Source: Methylobacterium sp. 17Sr1-1
Lineage (GTDB): Bacteria > Pseudomonadota > Alphaproteobacteria > Rhizobiales > Beijerinckiaceae
DNA: 64,000 bases
Assembly: GCF_003173775.1 (NCBI RefSeq)
Contig: NZ_CP029552.1
Span: forward strand, 459,001-523,000
Reading direction: 5' to 3'
Shown piece by piece: positions 51,529 through 60,926 of the stretch. Numbering within the stretch: position 1 is the first letter of the stretch; every line of letters starts with the position of its first letter. The position numbers and the translations under genes were made by a program. The notes beneath the pieces are model-generated. The model saw only the letters and a list, made by a program, of their open reading frames with translations, made no database searches and was not told where the DNA came from.

Positions 51529-52446
51529 ATGCGCCTTGTCCGTTCCCCCGTCCCGCCCGGCGCTGCCGCCCTCGTCCTGGCCTGTCTGGCGACCGGGCAG
51601 AGCGTTCATCGCGCCCATGCCCAGTCCCTTCCCACAGCCGCCGAGAACCTGACCCCCGGCGACATCGACAGCGAGCATCTGTTCGGCTTTACAGAGGGCA
51701 GCGACCTCGGCGTGCCGGGTGAGGCGGAGTTGGAATGGGAGACGAGCGGACGGCTCGGCAAGCGCCTCGGCCGCTTCCTCGCCGTCGATAGCGGCCTCGC
51801 CCTGAAGGTGCCGCTGACGAACGACTTCCGCCTCGCGCCGGGCATCACCTTCAACGCCTACGACATCGGCGCCGCCGGCTCCCCCGCCCGCACCACGGGC
51901 GGTTTCAACGGCGGCTTCCTCGAGACCCGCCTGCGCCTGCTCGACCGCCGCACCGCGCCGTTCGGTCTCACGCTCAGCATCGTGCCCGCCTACGGCACCG
52001 TCGATGGCGGCTCGGGCGCGTCCGCGCGCAGCTTCGGGACGGACATCGGCCTCCTGGCCGACCGCGAGCTGATCCCCGGCAAGCTGGTCGCCGCGGTGAA
52101 TCTCGGCTTCGCCTTTGCTGCGACGCGGCTCGGCGCCTTGGACGAACAGGTCCGCGGATCGGGCATCGAGGCAGCCGCCGCCCTGTCCTACCAGGTCCGG
52201 CCCGGCCTCTTCGCCGGGGCCGAGGCGCGCTACGCCCGGACCTACGAGGGCTTGGCGCTCGGCCGGCTCGCCGGGGAGGCGGTCTATCTCGGGCCGACGC
52301 TCTATACGACCCTCTCGCCGCAGGCCTGGGTCTCGTTCACCTGGAGCTTCCAGGTCGCCGGCCGGGCGGCGGACGAGCCGGGGCCCCTCGACCTGTCGAG
52401 CTTCGACCGGCACCAGATGCGCCTGCGCGTCGGCTACAATTTTTGA
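51529..52446 (+). CDS. Outer-membrane beta-barrel protein
   Basis: A 305-residue protein with a signal peptide (MRLVRSPVPPGAAALVLACL to AHAQ) and alternating beta strands, ending RLRVGYNF; a terminal phenylalanine is the usual BAM recognition signal. Strand patterns such as RLRLLDRRTAPFGLTLSIVP and AWVSFTWSFQVAG fit a barrel of about twelve strands. I cannot name a family; it could be a transport or adhesion porin. Confidence 0.7.
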   Translation: MRLVRSPVPPGAAALVLACLATGQSVHRAHAQSLPTAAENLTPGDIDSEHLFGFTEGSDLGVPGEAELEWETSGRLGKRLGRFLAVDSGLALKVPLTNDFRLAPGITFNAYDIGAAGSPARTTGGFNGGFLETRLRLLDRRTAPFGLTLSIVPAYGTVDGGSGASARSFGTDIGLLADRELIPGKLVAAVNLGFAFAATRLGALDEQVRGSGIEAAAALSYQVRPGLFAGAEARYARTYEGLALGRLAGEAVYLGPTLYTTLSPQAWVSFTWSFQVAGRAADEPGPLDLSSFDRHQMRLRVGYNF

Positions 52447-52752
52447 CACGCGACGGATCGGGGAGGTCGCGACAGGTTTCGGTTGCCGCAGCGGGAGGCG
52501 GCCGCTAGCATGATGGCATGAGCCAGACCGTCCCGACGATGATCGTCCGAGGCCGACGCCGCGTTCGACGCGGTCGGCGGGACAGGGGCGTGTCGCTCCG
52601 AGCCAGCTAGAGCGGCCCCGCGCGCCGCTCGCTCGGCACCCCACACCGACATCGCGTCCTCCCGAGCCTCGCGGCCGTGGGCGCGGCGGGGCCTCACCTG
52701 CCCCGTGCGGTGGAGCCCGATTCCTCGGGGCCGGGGCTCGAAAGCCGAGCGA
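52447..52752. other. Gap without a recognisable gene
   Basis: No conserved frame on either strand. A short open stretch from ATG 52518 (MSQTVPTMIVRG) ends after about 30 residues and becomes arginine-rich, so it is not called. No clear terminator follows the outer-membrane protein gene. Confidence 0.45.
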
Positions 52753-53616
52753 ATGACCGTGACGACTCTCAACCCGTCGACAATCTGGACCGTGCCCGAG
52801 CCGTTCCGCACGATCTACACCCATGCCCGCGCGGCGCCGGCCGGCCGCACCCTCTTTGTTTCCGGGCAGTTCGGCGTCGCGCCGGACGGGCGGATGCACG
52901 AGGATTTCGCGGACCAGCTGGGCCAGGCGATGGACAACGTCGAGGCGCTGCTCGACGCGGCCGGCCTGGGGCTGCCGGACGTCGCGAAAGCGACCTTCTT
53001 CCTGACCCGCAGCGGCGATTTGCCGGTGCTCGGCCAGGTGCGCCGGGCGCGCTGGGCGTCCGACGCGCCCGCCGCCGTCACCGTCCTCGTCGTCGCGGGC
53101 CTGGCGCGGCTGGACGCGCTGGTCGAGGTCGAGGTGACGGCCGTCGCGGCCGATCCGGCGGGACGCGAGCCCGGCCGGCTGCGCGCGGCCACGAAGGAGG
53201 ACGTGCCCAGGATCGCGGCGCTGGTGAAGGCGGCTTATGCGAAGTGGGTCCCGGTCATCGGCCGCGAGCCCGTGCCGATGACCGCCGATTACGCGCTCGC
53301 GGTTCGCACGCACCGCTTCGACCTGCTCGAGCGGGACGGCGCGCTCGTCGCCCTGGTCGAGATGGTCCCGCGCGCCGATCACCTCTGGATCGAGAACCTC
53401 GCGGTCTCGCCCGCCCATCACGGGCGGGGGCTCGGTCGCCGGATGCTGCGTCACGCCGAGGACGTCGCGCGGGCGCTCGGGCACCCGGCGGTCAGGCTTG
53501 CCACGAACCAGGCCTTCGCCGGCAACGTCGATTTCTACCGGCGGGCGGGCTTTACCGTCGAGCGTGAGGAGCCGTTCCGCGGCGGGGTCGGCGTTTATCT
53601 GGCGAAGACGCTTTGA
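52753..53616 (+). CDS. RidA-like domain fused to GNAT acetyltransferase
   Basis: This is a 287-residue two-domain protein. Residues 1-135 form a RidA/YjgF fold (TLFVSGQFGVAPDGRMHEDF, DVAKATFFLTRSGDLPVLGQ, DALVEVEVTAVA). Residues 140-287 form a GNAT N-acetyltransferase (RLRAATKEDVPRIAALVKAA; acetyl-CoA motif ENLAVSPAHHGRGLGRRMLR; NVDFYRRAGF). The arginine that RidA uses to deaminate imines (expected in PARS-type sequence) is replaced in DAPAAVTVLVVAGL, so the first domain is probably not a deaminase. ATG 52753 is chosen over the GTG/ATG upstream because the RidA fold starts there. No operon partner. Confidence 0.85.
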   Translation: MTVTTLNPSTIWTVPEPFRTIYTHARAAPAGRTLFVSGQFGVAPDGRMHEDFADQLGQAMDNVEALLDAAGLGLPDVAKATFFLTRSGDLPVLGQVRRARWASDAPAAVTVLVVAGLARLDALVEVEVTAVAADPAGREPGRLRAATKEDVPRIAALVKAAYAKWVPVIGREPVPMTADYALAVRTHRFDLLERDGALVALVEMVPRADHLWIENLAVSPAHHGRGLGRRMLRHAEDVARALGHPAVRLATNQAFAGNVDFYRRAGFTVEREEPFRGGVGVYLAKTL

Positions 53617-53670
53617 ACCGGACGGGCCCGGGACTCGTACCGGGCCTGCCTTCGCGCCGGCGGCCGGGCG

Positions 53671-55293
53671 CTACCCCACCCCCGTCGGCCCATCGAGCGT
53701 CAGCCGCACCCGCCGCGCCAGCTCCATCCGCCGGTACGGCTTGTTGATGATCTCGAACTCGCTGCCGCCGGCATCTGTACGCTCGATCGAGGCCTCGGCG
53801 TAGCCGGTGGTCAGCAGCACCTTGATCCGCGGCTGGCGCTCGCGGGCGGCGCGGGCCAGCAGCACGCCGTTCATGCCGCCGGGCATGATCAGGTCGGAGA
53901 ACAGAAGGTCGATCTTGCCGCTGTTGTCGAGGAGGTCGAGCGCCTCCAGGGCGCCGTGGGCGACGAGCACCGTGTAGCCGAAATCCTCCAGGATCACCTT
54001 TGCCGTGGCGGCGACGTCCGGGCGGTCGTCGACCACCAGGATCGTCTCGCTGCCGGTGCGGTCGGCGGCCCGCGGGGCCGGGCGGCGCTCGGTCGCGACG
54101 GCCTGATCGGTCGCCGGGAAGAGCAGGCGCACGGTCGTGCCCTGGCCGATCTCGGAGGTGATCCGCACCGTGCCGCCGGATTGCTTGGCGAAGCCGTAAA
54201 CCATGGCGAGGCCGAGGCCCGTGCCGCGCCCCTCCTCCTTGGTGGTGAAGAACGGCTCCATCACCCGCGCCAGGATCTCCGGCGGCATGCCGAGGCCGGT
54301 ATCCTGCATCTGCACCACCGCGTAGGGCCCCGGCCGCACCAGCAGCAGCAGGGCCATCTCATCGTCGATGGTGATGTTCTCGGTCTTGATCGTCACCGTG
54401 CCGCCGCCCGGCATCGCGTCGCGGGCGTTGAGCAGCACGTTGAGCAGGGCCACCTCGGTCTGCGTCGGATCGATGCGGCAGTTCCACAGGTCGGGCGCGA
54501 GTTCGGTCTTCACCACGACGTGGTCGCCCAGCGTGCGCCCGGTGATCTCGTTCATGCCGCGCACGAGGGTGTTGAGGTTGAGCGCCCGGCCGTCGAGGCG
54601 CTGCTTGCGGGCGAAGGCGAGGAGCTGGTGGGTGAGGCGCGCCGCCCGGTCGGTCGCGGCGCGGATCGCCTCGCCCGCGCCCGTCAGCCGGCTCGCGTCG
54701 ATCTTCGGATGCTCGGCGAGCGCCAGCACCACGTCGGTGTAGCCGCTGATGACCTGGAGCAGATTGTTGAAGTCGTGCGCGATGCCGCCGGTGAGCTGGC
54801 CGAGCGCCTCCATCTTCTGGGCCTGGTGCAGGGCCTGCTCGGCGTCGCGCCGGCGCGACACGTCGAGCTGCGAGCCGAAGAAATAGACCAGCTCGCCCTT
54901 CTTGTCGTAGACCGGCGAGATGAACAGCGCGTTCCAGAAGGTCGAGCCGTCCTTGCGGTAGTTCAGGATCTCGGTCGCGATCTCCTTTCGCTCGGCGATG
55001 GCGCGGCGGACCTCCGACACCGTCTCGCGGTCCGTCTCGGGACCTTGCAGGAAGCGGCAATTGGTACCGACCAGCTCCTCCGGACGGTAGCCGGTCATGC
55101 GCAGGAAGGCCTGGTTGGCGAAGACGATCGGGTTGTCCGGCTGATGCGGATCGGTCACGATCATCGGCATCCGCGTCGTCTCGACGGCGGCGAAGAAGAT
55201 GTCCGAATGGGTGTCGTGCACGGCGCGCGGGCCGCGCGAGGTGACGGCGGGCCCGAGGCCGCCGAGATCCGGCTTCTCCGATATGTCCGCCAT
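53671..55293 (-). CDS. LOV blue-light histidine kinase with receiver domain
   Basis: A 540-residue soluble hybrid kinase. LOV domain (about 32-145) has GTNCRFLQG with the flavin-adduct cysteine at residue 79, plus [18 protein letters not shown] and [10 protein letters not shown]. Then HisKA ([11 protein letters not shown], His173), HATPase ([33 protein letters not shown]) and a C-terminal receiver ([14 protein letters not shown], phosphoacceptor in FSDLIMPGG). Light should form a cysteine-flavin adduct and change kinase activity. No response-regulator gene is adjacent. ATG 55293 (MADISEK) is preferred over 55329. Confidence 0.93.
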   Translation of the reverse strand: MADISEKPDLGGLGPAVTSRGPRAVHDTHSDIFFAAVETTRMPMIVTDPHQPDNPIVFANQAFLRMTGYRPEELVGTNCRFLQGPETDRETVSEVRRAIAERKEIATEILNYRKDGSTFWNALFISPVYDKKGELVYFFGSQLDVSRRRDAEQALHQAQKMEALGQLTGGIAHDFNNLLQVISGYTDVVLALAEHPKIDASRLTGAGEAIRAATDRAARLTHQLLAFARKQRLDGRALNLNTLVRGMNEITGRTLGDHVVVKTELAPDLWNCRIDPTQTEVALLNVLLNARDAMPGGGTVTIKTENITIDDEMALLLLVRPGPYAVVQMQDTGLGMPPEILARVMEPFFTTKEEGRGTGLGLAMVYGFAKQSGGTVRITSEIGQGTTVRLLFPATDQAVATERRPAPRAADRTGSETILVVDDRPDVAATAKVILEDFGYTVLVAHGALEALDLLDNSGKIDLLFSDLIMPGGMNGVLLARAARERQPRIKVLLTTGYAEASIERTDAGGSEFEIINKPYRRMELARRVRLTLDGPTGVG

Positions 55294-55677
55294 CCGATAC
55301 CTCCATGCCGCTTCTGAGCCACGCGGCACGCGGTCCGGCCTCGGTCACCCGCGATCAGATAGGCACCGACCGCGAAGATCAACTGACCCCAAAGGATAGT
55401 GCACGATTTCCGGCAGCGCGACTTTGCCGCGGCGGTGCCCCGGAACGAATGGATGCGAGAAGTGACGGCCCGAGAGGACCGGTCTCGTCTCGGACGACGT
55501 GGTCGGCACAGTCCCGGATGTCCGCCTCGTCTGCGATCGAACAGAGCCGGAGGGCGGGTGGTCCGGCCTCGCCCCCGCCCCGGATTCGTCCCGCATCCCG
55601 GACGATGTTTGCCGTGGCGGTGAACCGGCCGCGGGGCCAGGTTCGTGGCGCCCGTTTCGCTTGCCTGCGAGGTTTCG
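55294..55677. other. Gap between LOV kinase and peroxiredoxin
   Basis: No gene is seen. The stretch must hold the two divergent promoters. Short open frames here are arginine-rich and overlap each other, so none is called. Confidence 0.45.
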
Positions 55678-56205
55678 ATGCGGCCCGTCACCGTCCCGGA
55701 CGTGACCTTCCACATCCGCGTCAGGAACGAGGCCCTCGGCGGCCCCAACCCGTTCGCGTGGAAGGAGCTCACCTCCGCCGAGGTGTTCGGCGGCCGCAAC
55801 ATCGTGCCGTTCGCGCTCCCCGGCGCCTTCACCCCGGCCTGCTCCGACGACCACCTGCCGGGCTACGAGCAGCACGCCGACGATTTTGCCGCTCTCGGCA
55901 TCGACCAGGTGGTCTGCCTGTCGGTCAACGACGCCTTCGTGATGGTCCAGGGGGCCAAATCCAAGGGCATCGAGAAGGTGTTCATGCTGCCCGACGGCAA
56001 TGCCGATTTCACGCGCCAGATGGGCATGCTGGTCAGGCGCGGCCGCCAGGGCATGGGGATGCGCAGCTGGCGCTACGCGATGCACGTCGAGGACGGCACG
56101 ATCCGGAAGATGTTCGTCGAGCCCGGCTTTCGCGATGATCCGCCCGGCATCGGCCTCATGGTCTCGGAGGCCGGGATGATGCTCGACTCTCTGAAGAGCC
56201 GGTAG
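55678..56205 (+). CDS. Peroxiredoxin (Prx5/AhpE type)
   Basis: A 175-residue thiol peroxidase. Peroxidatic cysteine 55 lies in PGAFTPACSDDHLPGY, the Prx5-type motif; no clear resolving cysteine is seen, so it probably relies on glutaredoxin or glutathione. KGIEKVFMLPDGNADFTRQM and RSWRYAMHVEDGTIRKMF are conserved. ATG 55678 is chosen; an ATG at 55645 adds 11 unconserved residues. Its 3' end overlaps the 3' end of lpxB by 50 bp on the other strand. Confidence 0.9.
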   Translation: MRPVTVPDVTFHIRVRNEALGGPNPFAWKELTSAEVFGGRNIVPFALPGAFTPACSDDHLPGYEQHADDFAALGIDQVVCLSVNDAFVMVQGAKSKGIEKVFMLPDGNADFTRQMGMLVRRGRQGMGMRSWRYAMHVEDGTIRKMFVEPGFRDDPPGIGLMVSEAGMMLDSLKSR

Positions 56206-57376
56206 ACGCCGCCGCCAGCACGATCCGGGCGGCGCTGCGGCTCGGGTCGTCGCCGTCGGGCAGCCGCATCGTGGCGTCGAGGCGGGCGAGCGCCGCCTCC
56301 TGCGCTGCCCGGGCCGGGCCCTCGGGCAGGAGAGGGCTCAGCGCCGCCGCGAGCCGCTCAGGCGTGCACTCGGCCTGGATCAGCTCGGGGATCGCGTTCT
56401 CGCCCAGGATCAGGTTCGGCAGCACGATCGTCGGCACCTGGATCAGGCGGCGCACGATCACCTCCTCGATCTTCGGCACCTGGTAGGCCACCACCATCGG
56501 CACGCCGGAAAGCGCCAGTTCGAGGGTCACCGTGCCGGAGGCGGCGAGCGCCGCGCGGGCCCGCCGGAAGGTCGCGAGCTTGGCGGCCTCACCGTCGATC
56601 AGGCGCGGGCGCACGGGCCAGGAGGCGGAGAGGCGCTCGATCAGGGCGCGGTGGCGCGTCACCGCCGGCAGCTCGACCGTGAAGGCGTGGCCCTGCGCCT
56701 GAACGCGCGCCAGCGTCGCGCCGAAGATCGGCATCAGCCGCTCGATCTCGGAGCGGCGCGAGCCCGGCAGCACCGCGAGCACCGGGGAGGGGCCTTGGCG
56801 GGAAGCGACCTCGCCGGGGCCGGGCCGCAGGTCGCCCAAGCGCTCGATCAGCGGGTGGCCGACATAGGTGCAGGCCGGGCCGCCGAGGCGGCGATGGGCG
56901 TCGGGCTCGAACGGCAGCAGGGCGAGCACGTGGTCGATGTAGCCGCGCATGGTCTTCGCCCGCCACGGACGCCAGGCCCAGACGCTCGGGCTGACGTAAT
57001 CGACCACGGGGAGGTCCGGCACCTGCCGGCGCACCCGGCTCGCCACCGCGTGGGTGAAGCCCGGGCTGTCGATGATGACGAGCACGTCGGGACGGGCCGC
57101 CACGCAGGCCCGCACGGTCTGGCGGATGCGGCGCATCAGGAGGCGGATGCGCGCCGCGACCGCGAGATAGCCGATCACCGCCACGTCCTCGAGCGGAAAC
57201 AGCGACGCCATCCCCTCGGCCGCCATCGCATCGCCGCCGACGCCGGCGAGGACGAGCGGCCGGTCGGAGAGGGCGCGCAGGGAGCGGATCAGCTTGGCGC
57301 CGAGCTGGTCGCCGGATTCCTCGCCGGCCACCAGCCACACGGTGAGCGGACGTTCGGTGTCGGGATGCGCGCTCAA
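56156..57376 (-). CDS. lpxB: Lipid-A-disaccharide synthase
   Basis: A 406-residue GT-B glycosyltransferase. VWLVAGEESGDQLGAKLIRS is the LpxB N-terminal signature; YVSPSVWAWRPWRAKTM and ALAASGTVTLELALSGVPMV are its catalytic and UDP-binding motifs. It condenses UDP-2,3-diacylglucosamine with lipid X to form the lipid A disaccharide. It overlaps the lpxI stop by 4 bp (57373-57376), so the two are coupled. Last gene of the lpx operon. Confidence 0.95.
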   Translation of the reverse strand: MSAHPDTERPLTVWLVAGEESGDQLGAKLIRSLRALSDRPLVLAGVGGDAMAAEGMASLFPLEDVAVIGYLAVAARIRLLMRRIRQTVRACVAARPDVLVIIDSPGFTHAVASRVRRQVPDLPVVDYVSPSVWAWRPWRAKTMRGYIDHVLALLPFEPDAHRRLGGPACTYVGHPLIERLGDLRPGPGEVASRQGPSPVLAVLPGSRRSEIERLMPIFGATLARVQAQGHAFTVELPAVTRHRALIERLSASWPVRPRLIDGEAAKLATFRRARAALAASGTVTLELALSGVPMVVAYQVPKIEEVIVRRLIQVPTIVLPNLILGENAIPELIQAECTPERLAAALSPLLPEGPARAAQEAALARLDATMRLPDGDDPSRSAARIVLAAASTGSSESRASSRPPRP

Positions 57377-58272
57377 CGGGCGGGCTCCGGATCGGGCGGC
57401 AAAGGATCAGGGGGCAGACCGAGGAGGAAGAGGCCGAGCCGGTCGGCGAGCGCCACCGTCTCCGCCCGGTCGAGCACCAGGGTGTCGCCGGCCCCGACCG
57501 CGATGCCGAGGCAGCCCGCCTCCGCCGCGCGCTGGACCGTGCGGGGGCCGATCGCCGGAAGGTCGACGCGCAGGTCCTGGCCGTCCTTCGCGCGCTTGAC
57601 GAGCACCATCCCGGCGGGCGGGCGCCCGAGGCCGAAGGGGCGGCGGGCGAGCGTCCGGGCGCGGGCCAGCATCCGGTCGGTGCCCTCCGGCCCCTCGACC
57701 GCGAGCACGCGACGGCTCGCCACCACGGCGGCCTGGCCGACATCGTGCGGCGACAGGCTGGCGAGCAGCGCCCGCCCGGCCGCGACCGAGGCCTCCGCCG
57801 CCTCGTCCGGCTCGCGGGCCCCGAGACGGCCCTGAGGCGCCATCAGGTTCGGCGCGAGGTCGCGCACGCCGAGCACCTGCAACCCGTGCTCCTCCAAGAG
57901 CGCCAGCACGCCGCGCAGCAGGTGGTCGTCGCCGCCCGACGCCAGCGAGCGCAGGGTCTCCCGGTTGCGGTAGGCGGCTAGGGTGTTGAGGAGGGCGGCC
58001 GGGCTCGGCCGCGCCACGGCGCCGGCCAGCGTCACCCCGGCGGGCGCCCAGGCGGCCAAGGTGTCGAGGGCGCCACGCACGTCGAGGAGGTCGACCGTGG
58101 CGTCGGCCCGCCGTCGCGTCGCCGGATCGGCGAAGCCCCGGATCGCCAGCACGCGACAGGAGCGCCCGGCCCGATCGAGGGAGGCGGCGATGAGGAGCGG
58201 CAGCCGGCCGGCCCCGGCCACGATCGCGACCGGGCCCGTCGCGGTCGAAGGCCGCGCCGCCGCGGCGGCCAT
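57373..58272 (-). CDS. lpxI: UDP-2,3-diacylglucosamine pyrophosphatase LpxI
   Basis: A 299-residue DUF1009-family protein. The N-terminal PVAIVAGAGRLPLLIA and C-terminal VLVKRAKDGQDLRVDLPAIG plus GPRTVQRAAEAGCLGIAVGA are the LpxI markers. It cleaves UDP-2,3-diacylglucosamine to lipid X and UMP, the step done by LpxH in gammaproteobacteria. It lies between lpxA and lpxB, 13 bp after lpxA. Confidence 0.93.
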   Translation of the reverse strand: MAAAAARPSTATGPVAIVAGAGRLPLLIAASLDRAGRSCRVLAIRGFADPATRRRADATVDLLDVRGALDTLAAWAPAGVTLAGAVARPSPAALLNTLAAYRNRETLRSLASGGDDHLLRGVLALLEEHGLQVLGVRDLAPNLMAPQGRLGAREPDEAAEASVAAGRALLASLSPHDVGQAAVVASRRVLAVEGPEGTDRMLARARTLARRPFGLGRPPAGMVLVKRAKDGQDLRVDLPAIGPRTVQRAAEAGCLGIAVGAGDTLVLDRAETVALADRLGLFLLGLPPDPLPPDPEPAR

Positions 58273-58285
58273 CAGGCGGGACTCG

Positions 58286-59104
58286 TCACGCGGGCCCCGG
58301 TGCCTCGCGCGGCGTGCAGACCGAGCGCTTGCCGCCCTCGCGGATGAAGGCGAGGATCTCCTGCACGATCGGGTGCTGGTCGAACTCCGTCGCCACGTCC
58401 TCGACCCGTTCCATCAGCGTGCCTTCGAGGGCGAAGAGCAGGCGATAGGCCTTGCGGAGCGCATGGATCTCCTCGCGGGAGAAGCCGCGGCGCTGCAGCC
58501 CGATGATGTTGAGCCCCGACAGGTGGGCGCGGTTGCCCACCGCCATGCCGTAGGGGATCAGGTCGTTCTCCAGCCCCGACAGGCCGCCGACGAAGGCATG
58601 CGCGCCGACCCGGGCGAACTGGATCACCGCCGCGCCGCCGCCGAGGATCGCGTAGTCGCCGACCTGGCAGTGACCGGCCAGCATCACGTTGTTGGAGAAC
58701 ACGACGTGGTTGCCGACTCGGCAATCGTGGCCGACATGGCTGTTGGCGAGGAAGGCGCACCCATCGCCCACCACCGTGGCGAGGCCGCCGCCGGCGGTGC
58801 CGGGATTCATCGTCACGCCCTCGCGGATCTGGCAATCGGCGCCGATCGTCAGGGTCGAGTCCTCGCCGCGAAACTTCAGGTCCTGCGGCGGATGGCCGAT
58901 CGACGCGAAGGGGTAGATCCGGGTGCGCGGCCCGACCGTGGTGCGGCCCGCCACCGCGACGTGACTGACCAGCCGCACCCCGTCCCCGAGCACGGCCTGC
59001 GGCCCGACATGGCAGAACGGGCCGATCTCGACGCCGGCGCCGATCACCGCGCCGTCCTCGACCACCGCGCTCGGATGGATCCGGGTTTCGGCCACGTCGC
59101 TCAT
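58286..59104 (-). CDS. lpxA: UDP-N-acetylglucosamine acyltransferase
   Basis: A 272-residue left-handed beta-helix acyltransferase. Hexapeptide repeats run from about residue 10 to 190; the catalytic histidine is in [13 protein letters not shown], and the C-terminal helical domain contains [20 protein letters not shown] and [18 protein letters not shown]. It transfers a 3-hydroxyacyl chain to UDP-GlcNAc, the first step of lipid A. ATG 59104 overlaps the fabZ stop by 4 bp. Confidence 0.96.
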   Translation of the reverse strand: MSDVAETRIHPSAVVEDGAVIGAGVEIGPFCHVGPQAVLGDGVRLVSHVAVAGRTTVGPRTRIYPFASIGHPPQDLKFRGEDSTLTIGADCQIREGVTMNPGTAGGGLATVVGDGCAFLANSHVGHDCRVGNHVVFSNNVMLAGHCQVGDYAILGGGAAVIQFARVGAHAFVGGLSGLENDLIPYGMAVGNRAHLSGLNIIGLQRRGFSREEIHALRKAYRLLFALEGTLMERVEDVATEFDQHPIVQEILAFIREGGKRSVCTPREAPGPA

Positions 59105-59565
59105 TCCGTCACCAGCATCGCGCCGATCTCGGCCTCGGCCACCAGCACGCCGTTCACCTTGGCCTCGCCCTTGAACCACCACATGAAGCGGCGGTTGCTG
59201 GTCTTGCGCATGTGGTACTCGACCACGTCGCCCGGCACGACCGGCTTGCGGAACTTCGCCTTGTCGATGGTCATGAAGAAGACCTTGCTCGGCTTGGCGT
59301 CGCCCTTGAGCTTGTGGGCGCAGCAGATCGCGCCGGCGGTCTGGGCCATGCCCTCGATCAGCAGAACGCCGGGAAAGACCGGGGCGGCCGGGAAGTGGCC
59401 GGTGAAGTGCGGCTCGTTGATCGTGACGTTCTTGATGCCGATGCAGCTCTCGTCCCGGTCGATCTGCACGATCTTGTCGATCATCAGGAACGGGTAGCGG
59501 TGGGGCAGCAGCTCCATCACCCGCAGGATGTCGGCCGTACCCAGCTCGGCAGGCATCTCGGTCAT
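59101..59565 (-). CDS. fabZ: 3-hydroxyacyl-[acyl-carrier-protein] dehydratase
   Basis: A 154-residue hot-dog-fold dehydratase. Catalytic His in [19 protein letters not shown] and Glu in [14 protein letters not shown]. It dehydrates 3-hydroxyacyl-ACP in fatty-acid synthesis, sharing that pool with LpxA and LpxD. ATG 59565 (MTEMPAELG) follows GGGAGCC at a good distance; the frame is open to 59583 and 59721. Confidence 0.95.
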   Translation of the reverse strand: MTEMPAELGTADILRVMELLPHRYPFLMIDKIVQIDRDESCIGIKNVTINEPHFTGHFPAAPVFPGVLLIEGMAQTAGAICCAHKLKGDAKPSKVFFMTIDKAKFRKPVVPGDVVEYHMRKTSNRRFMWWFKGEAKVNGVLVAEAEIGAMLVTE

Positions 59566-59692
59566 GGTGTCAGGCTCCCTCATGGCTGCCCCGGACGTGA
59601 TCCGGTCGTCGGTGCGCCGTCTTTGGCGAGAAGCGGCGCGGATGCAAGCGATTTGCGGCGGGAGCGCGGCGGACCGCCCTCGCTCCGCGGCC

Positions 59693-60757
59693 TCAGCCCT
59701 CGCCGCCCTCGTCGCGGGCACGCGCCGCGAGGTTCTTGAGCGTCGTCATCTCGCGGAACCACTCGCGCACGGGCTTGGCCGGCGTGCCACCCCAGCGGGC
59801 GCCCGCCGGCACGTCCTTGTTGATGTTACTCGATCCGGCGATCTGGGCGCCCATGCCGATGCGCAGGTGGCCCACCACCCCGACTTGGCCGCCGAGCACG
59901 ACGTAATCCTCGAGCGTCGTCGAGCCCGAGATGCCGACCTGGGCGACGATCACGCAGTGGCGGCCGATGACGACGTTGTGGGCGATCTGCACCAGGTTGT
60001 CGATCTTGGTGCCCTCGCCCACAACCGTGTCGCGGCTGGCGCCCCGGTCGATGGTGGTGTTGGCGCCGATCTCGACGTCGTCCTGGATGATGACGCGGCC
60101 GACCTGCGGCACCTTGAGGTGGCCGCCCAGCCCCATGGCGAAGCCGAACCCGTCCTGGCCGATGCGGGCGCCGCCATGGACGATCACCCGGTTCCCTAAG
60201 AAGGCGTGCAGCACCGAGGCGTTGGGCCCGATGGCGCAGCCCCGGCCGATCCGCACCCGCGGGCCGATCACGCAGCCCGCCGCCAGCACCGTCTCGGCGC
60301 CGATCTCGGCCTCGGGCCCGATCACCACGCCGGGATCGACCACCACCCCGGGTTCGAGCCGGGCGGTCGGGTGGACGAAGGAGCCCGGCGACACGCCGGT
60401 GGCGCCGAAGAGCGAGGTCGGGCGGGCGGCGCTCGGAAACAGCCGGGCCAGGACCGTCGCGAAGCCCCGGTAGGCTTGCGGCGTCACGAGGGCGACCGTG
60501 CCCTCCGGCACCCGGGCGGCGAAGCGCGGGGTGACGAGGCAGGCGCGCGCCCGGGTGGCGCCGAGCGCGTCGGCGTACTTGGCATTGTCCATGTAGGCGA
60601 GGTCGTCGGGACCGGCGCTCTCGAGGGGGGCGGCAGCGCGGATCGTCGCCTCGCCGTCGATGCCCGCCGGCAGCGCCGCGCCGGAGAGTGCCGCGACCTC
60701 GCGCAAGGAGACGGGACCCGCGAGGGGAAAGAAGACCGGTTCCGACATCGCCTGCAT
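59693..60757 (-). CDS. lpxD: UDP-3-O-acylglucosamine N-acyltransferase
   Basis: A 354-residue acyltransferase. An N-terminal uridine-binding domain ([20 protein letters not shown]) is followed by a hexapeptide beta-helix; [20 protein letters not shown] and [20 protein letters not shown] hold the catalytic-region residues. It adds the N-linked hydroxyacyl chain to UDP-3-O-acylglucosamine. ATG 60757 and ATG 60748 are both possible. It is downstream of bamA but separated by a terminator. Confidence 0.96.
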   Translation of the reverse strand: MQAMSEPVFFPLAGPVSLREVAALSGAALPAGIDGEATIRAAAPLESAGPDDLAYMDNAKYADALGATRARACLVTPRFAARVPEGTVALVTPQAYRGFATVLARLFPSAARPTSLFGATGVSPGSFVHPTARLEPGVVVDPGVVIGPEAEIGAETVLAAGCVIGPRVRIGRGCAIGPNASVLHAFLGNRVIVHGGARIGQDGFGFAMGLGGHLKVPQVGRVIIQDDVEIGANTTIDRGASRDTVVGEGTKIDNLVQIAHNVVIGRHCVIVAQVGISGSTTLEDYVVLGGQVGVVGHLRIGMGAQIAGSSNINKDVPAGARWGGTPAKPVREWFREMTTLKNLAARARDEGGEG

Positions 60758-60857
60758 CCGCCTGAGCCCCGGCGGGCCGGCTCGAGCCGGACCGCCATCC
60801 TCCCGTCGAGGGGAGGGCGCCCGGACTAACCGGTCGGGGCGGAGGGCACAAACGAAA

Positions 60858-60888
60858 ACGGCCGCGGAGCTGCACGCGCCGCGGCCGT
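60858..60888 (-). terminator. Intrinsic terminator after bamA
   Basis: On the minus strand a 10-bp stem ACGGCCGCGG...CCGCGGCCGT is followed by TTTCGTTTG. A second T-less hairpin, CGGGGGCGC with its complement, lies just before it at 60898-60920. Together they separate bamA from lpxD. Confidence 0.8.
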
Positions 60889-60926
60889 CGGTCGAAACGG
60901 GGGCGCCGGCTGCGCCCCCGGGTGGA

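Noticed and set aside
52518..52610. Short frame MSQTVPTMIVRG after the outer-membrane gene
   Set aside because: Ends after about 30 residues and becomes arginine-rich; a decayed glyoxalase-like start is conceivable but not supportable.
60898..60920. Second bamA terminator
   Set aside because: A good hairpin but without a T-run on either strand; mentioned only as an accessory to the clear terminator next to it.
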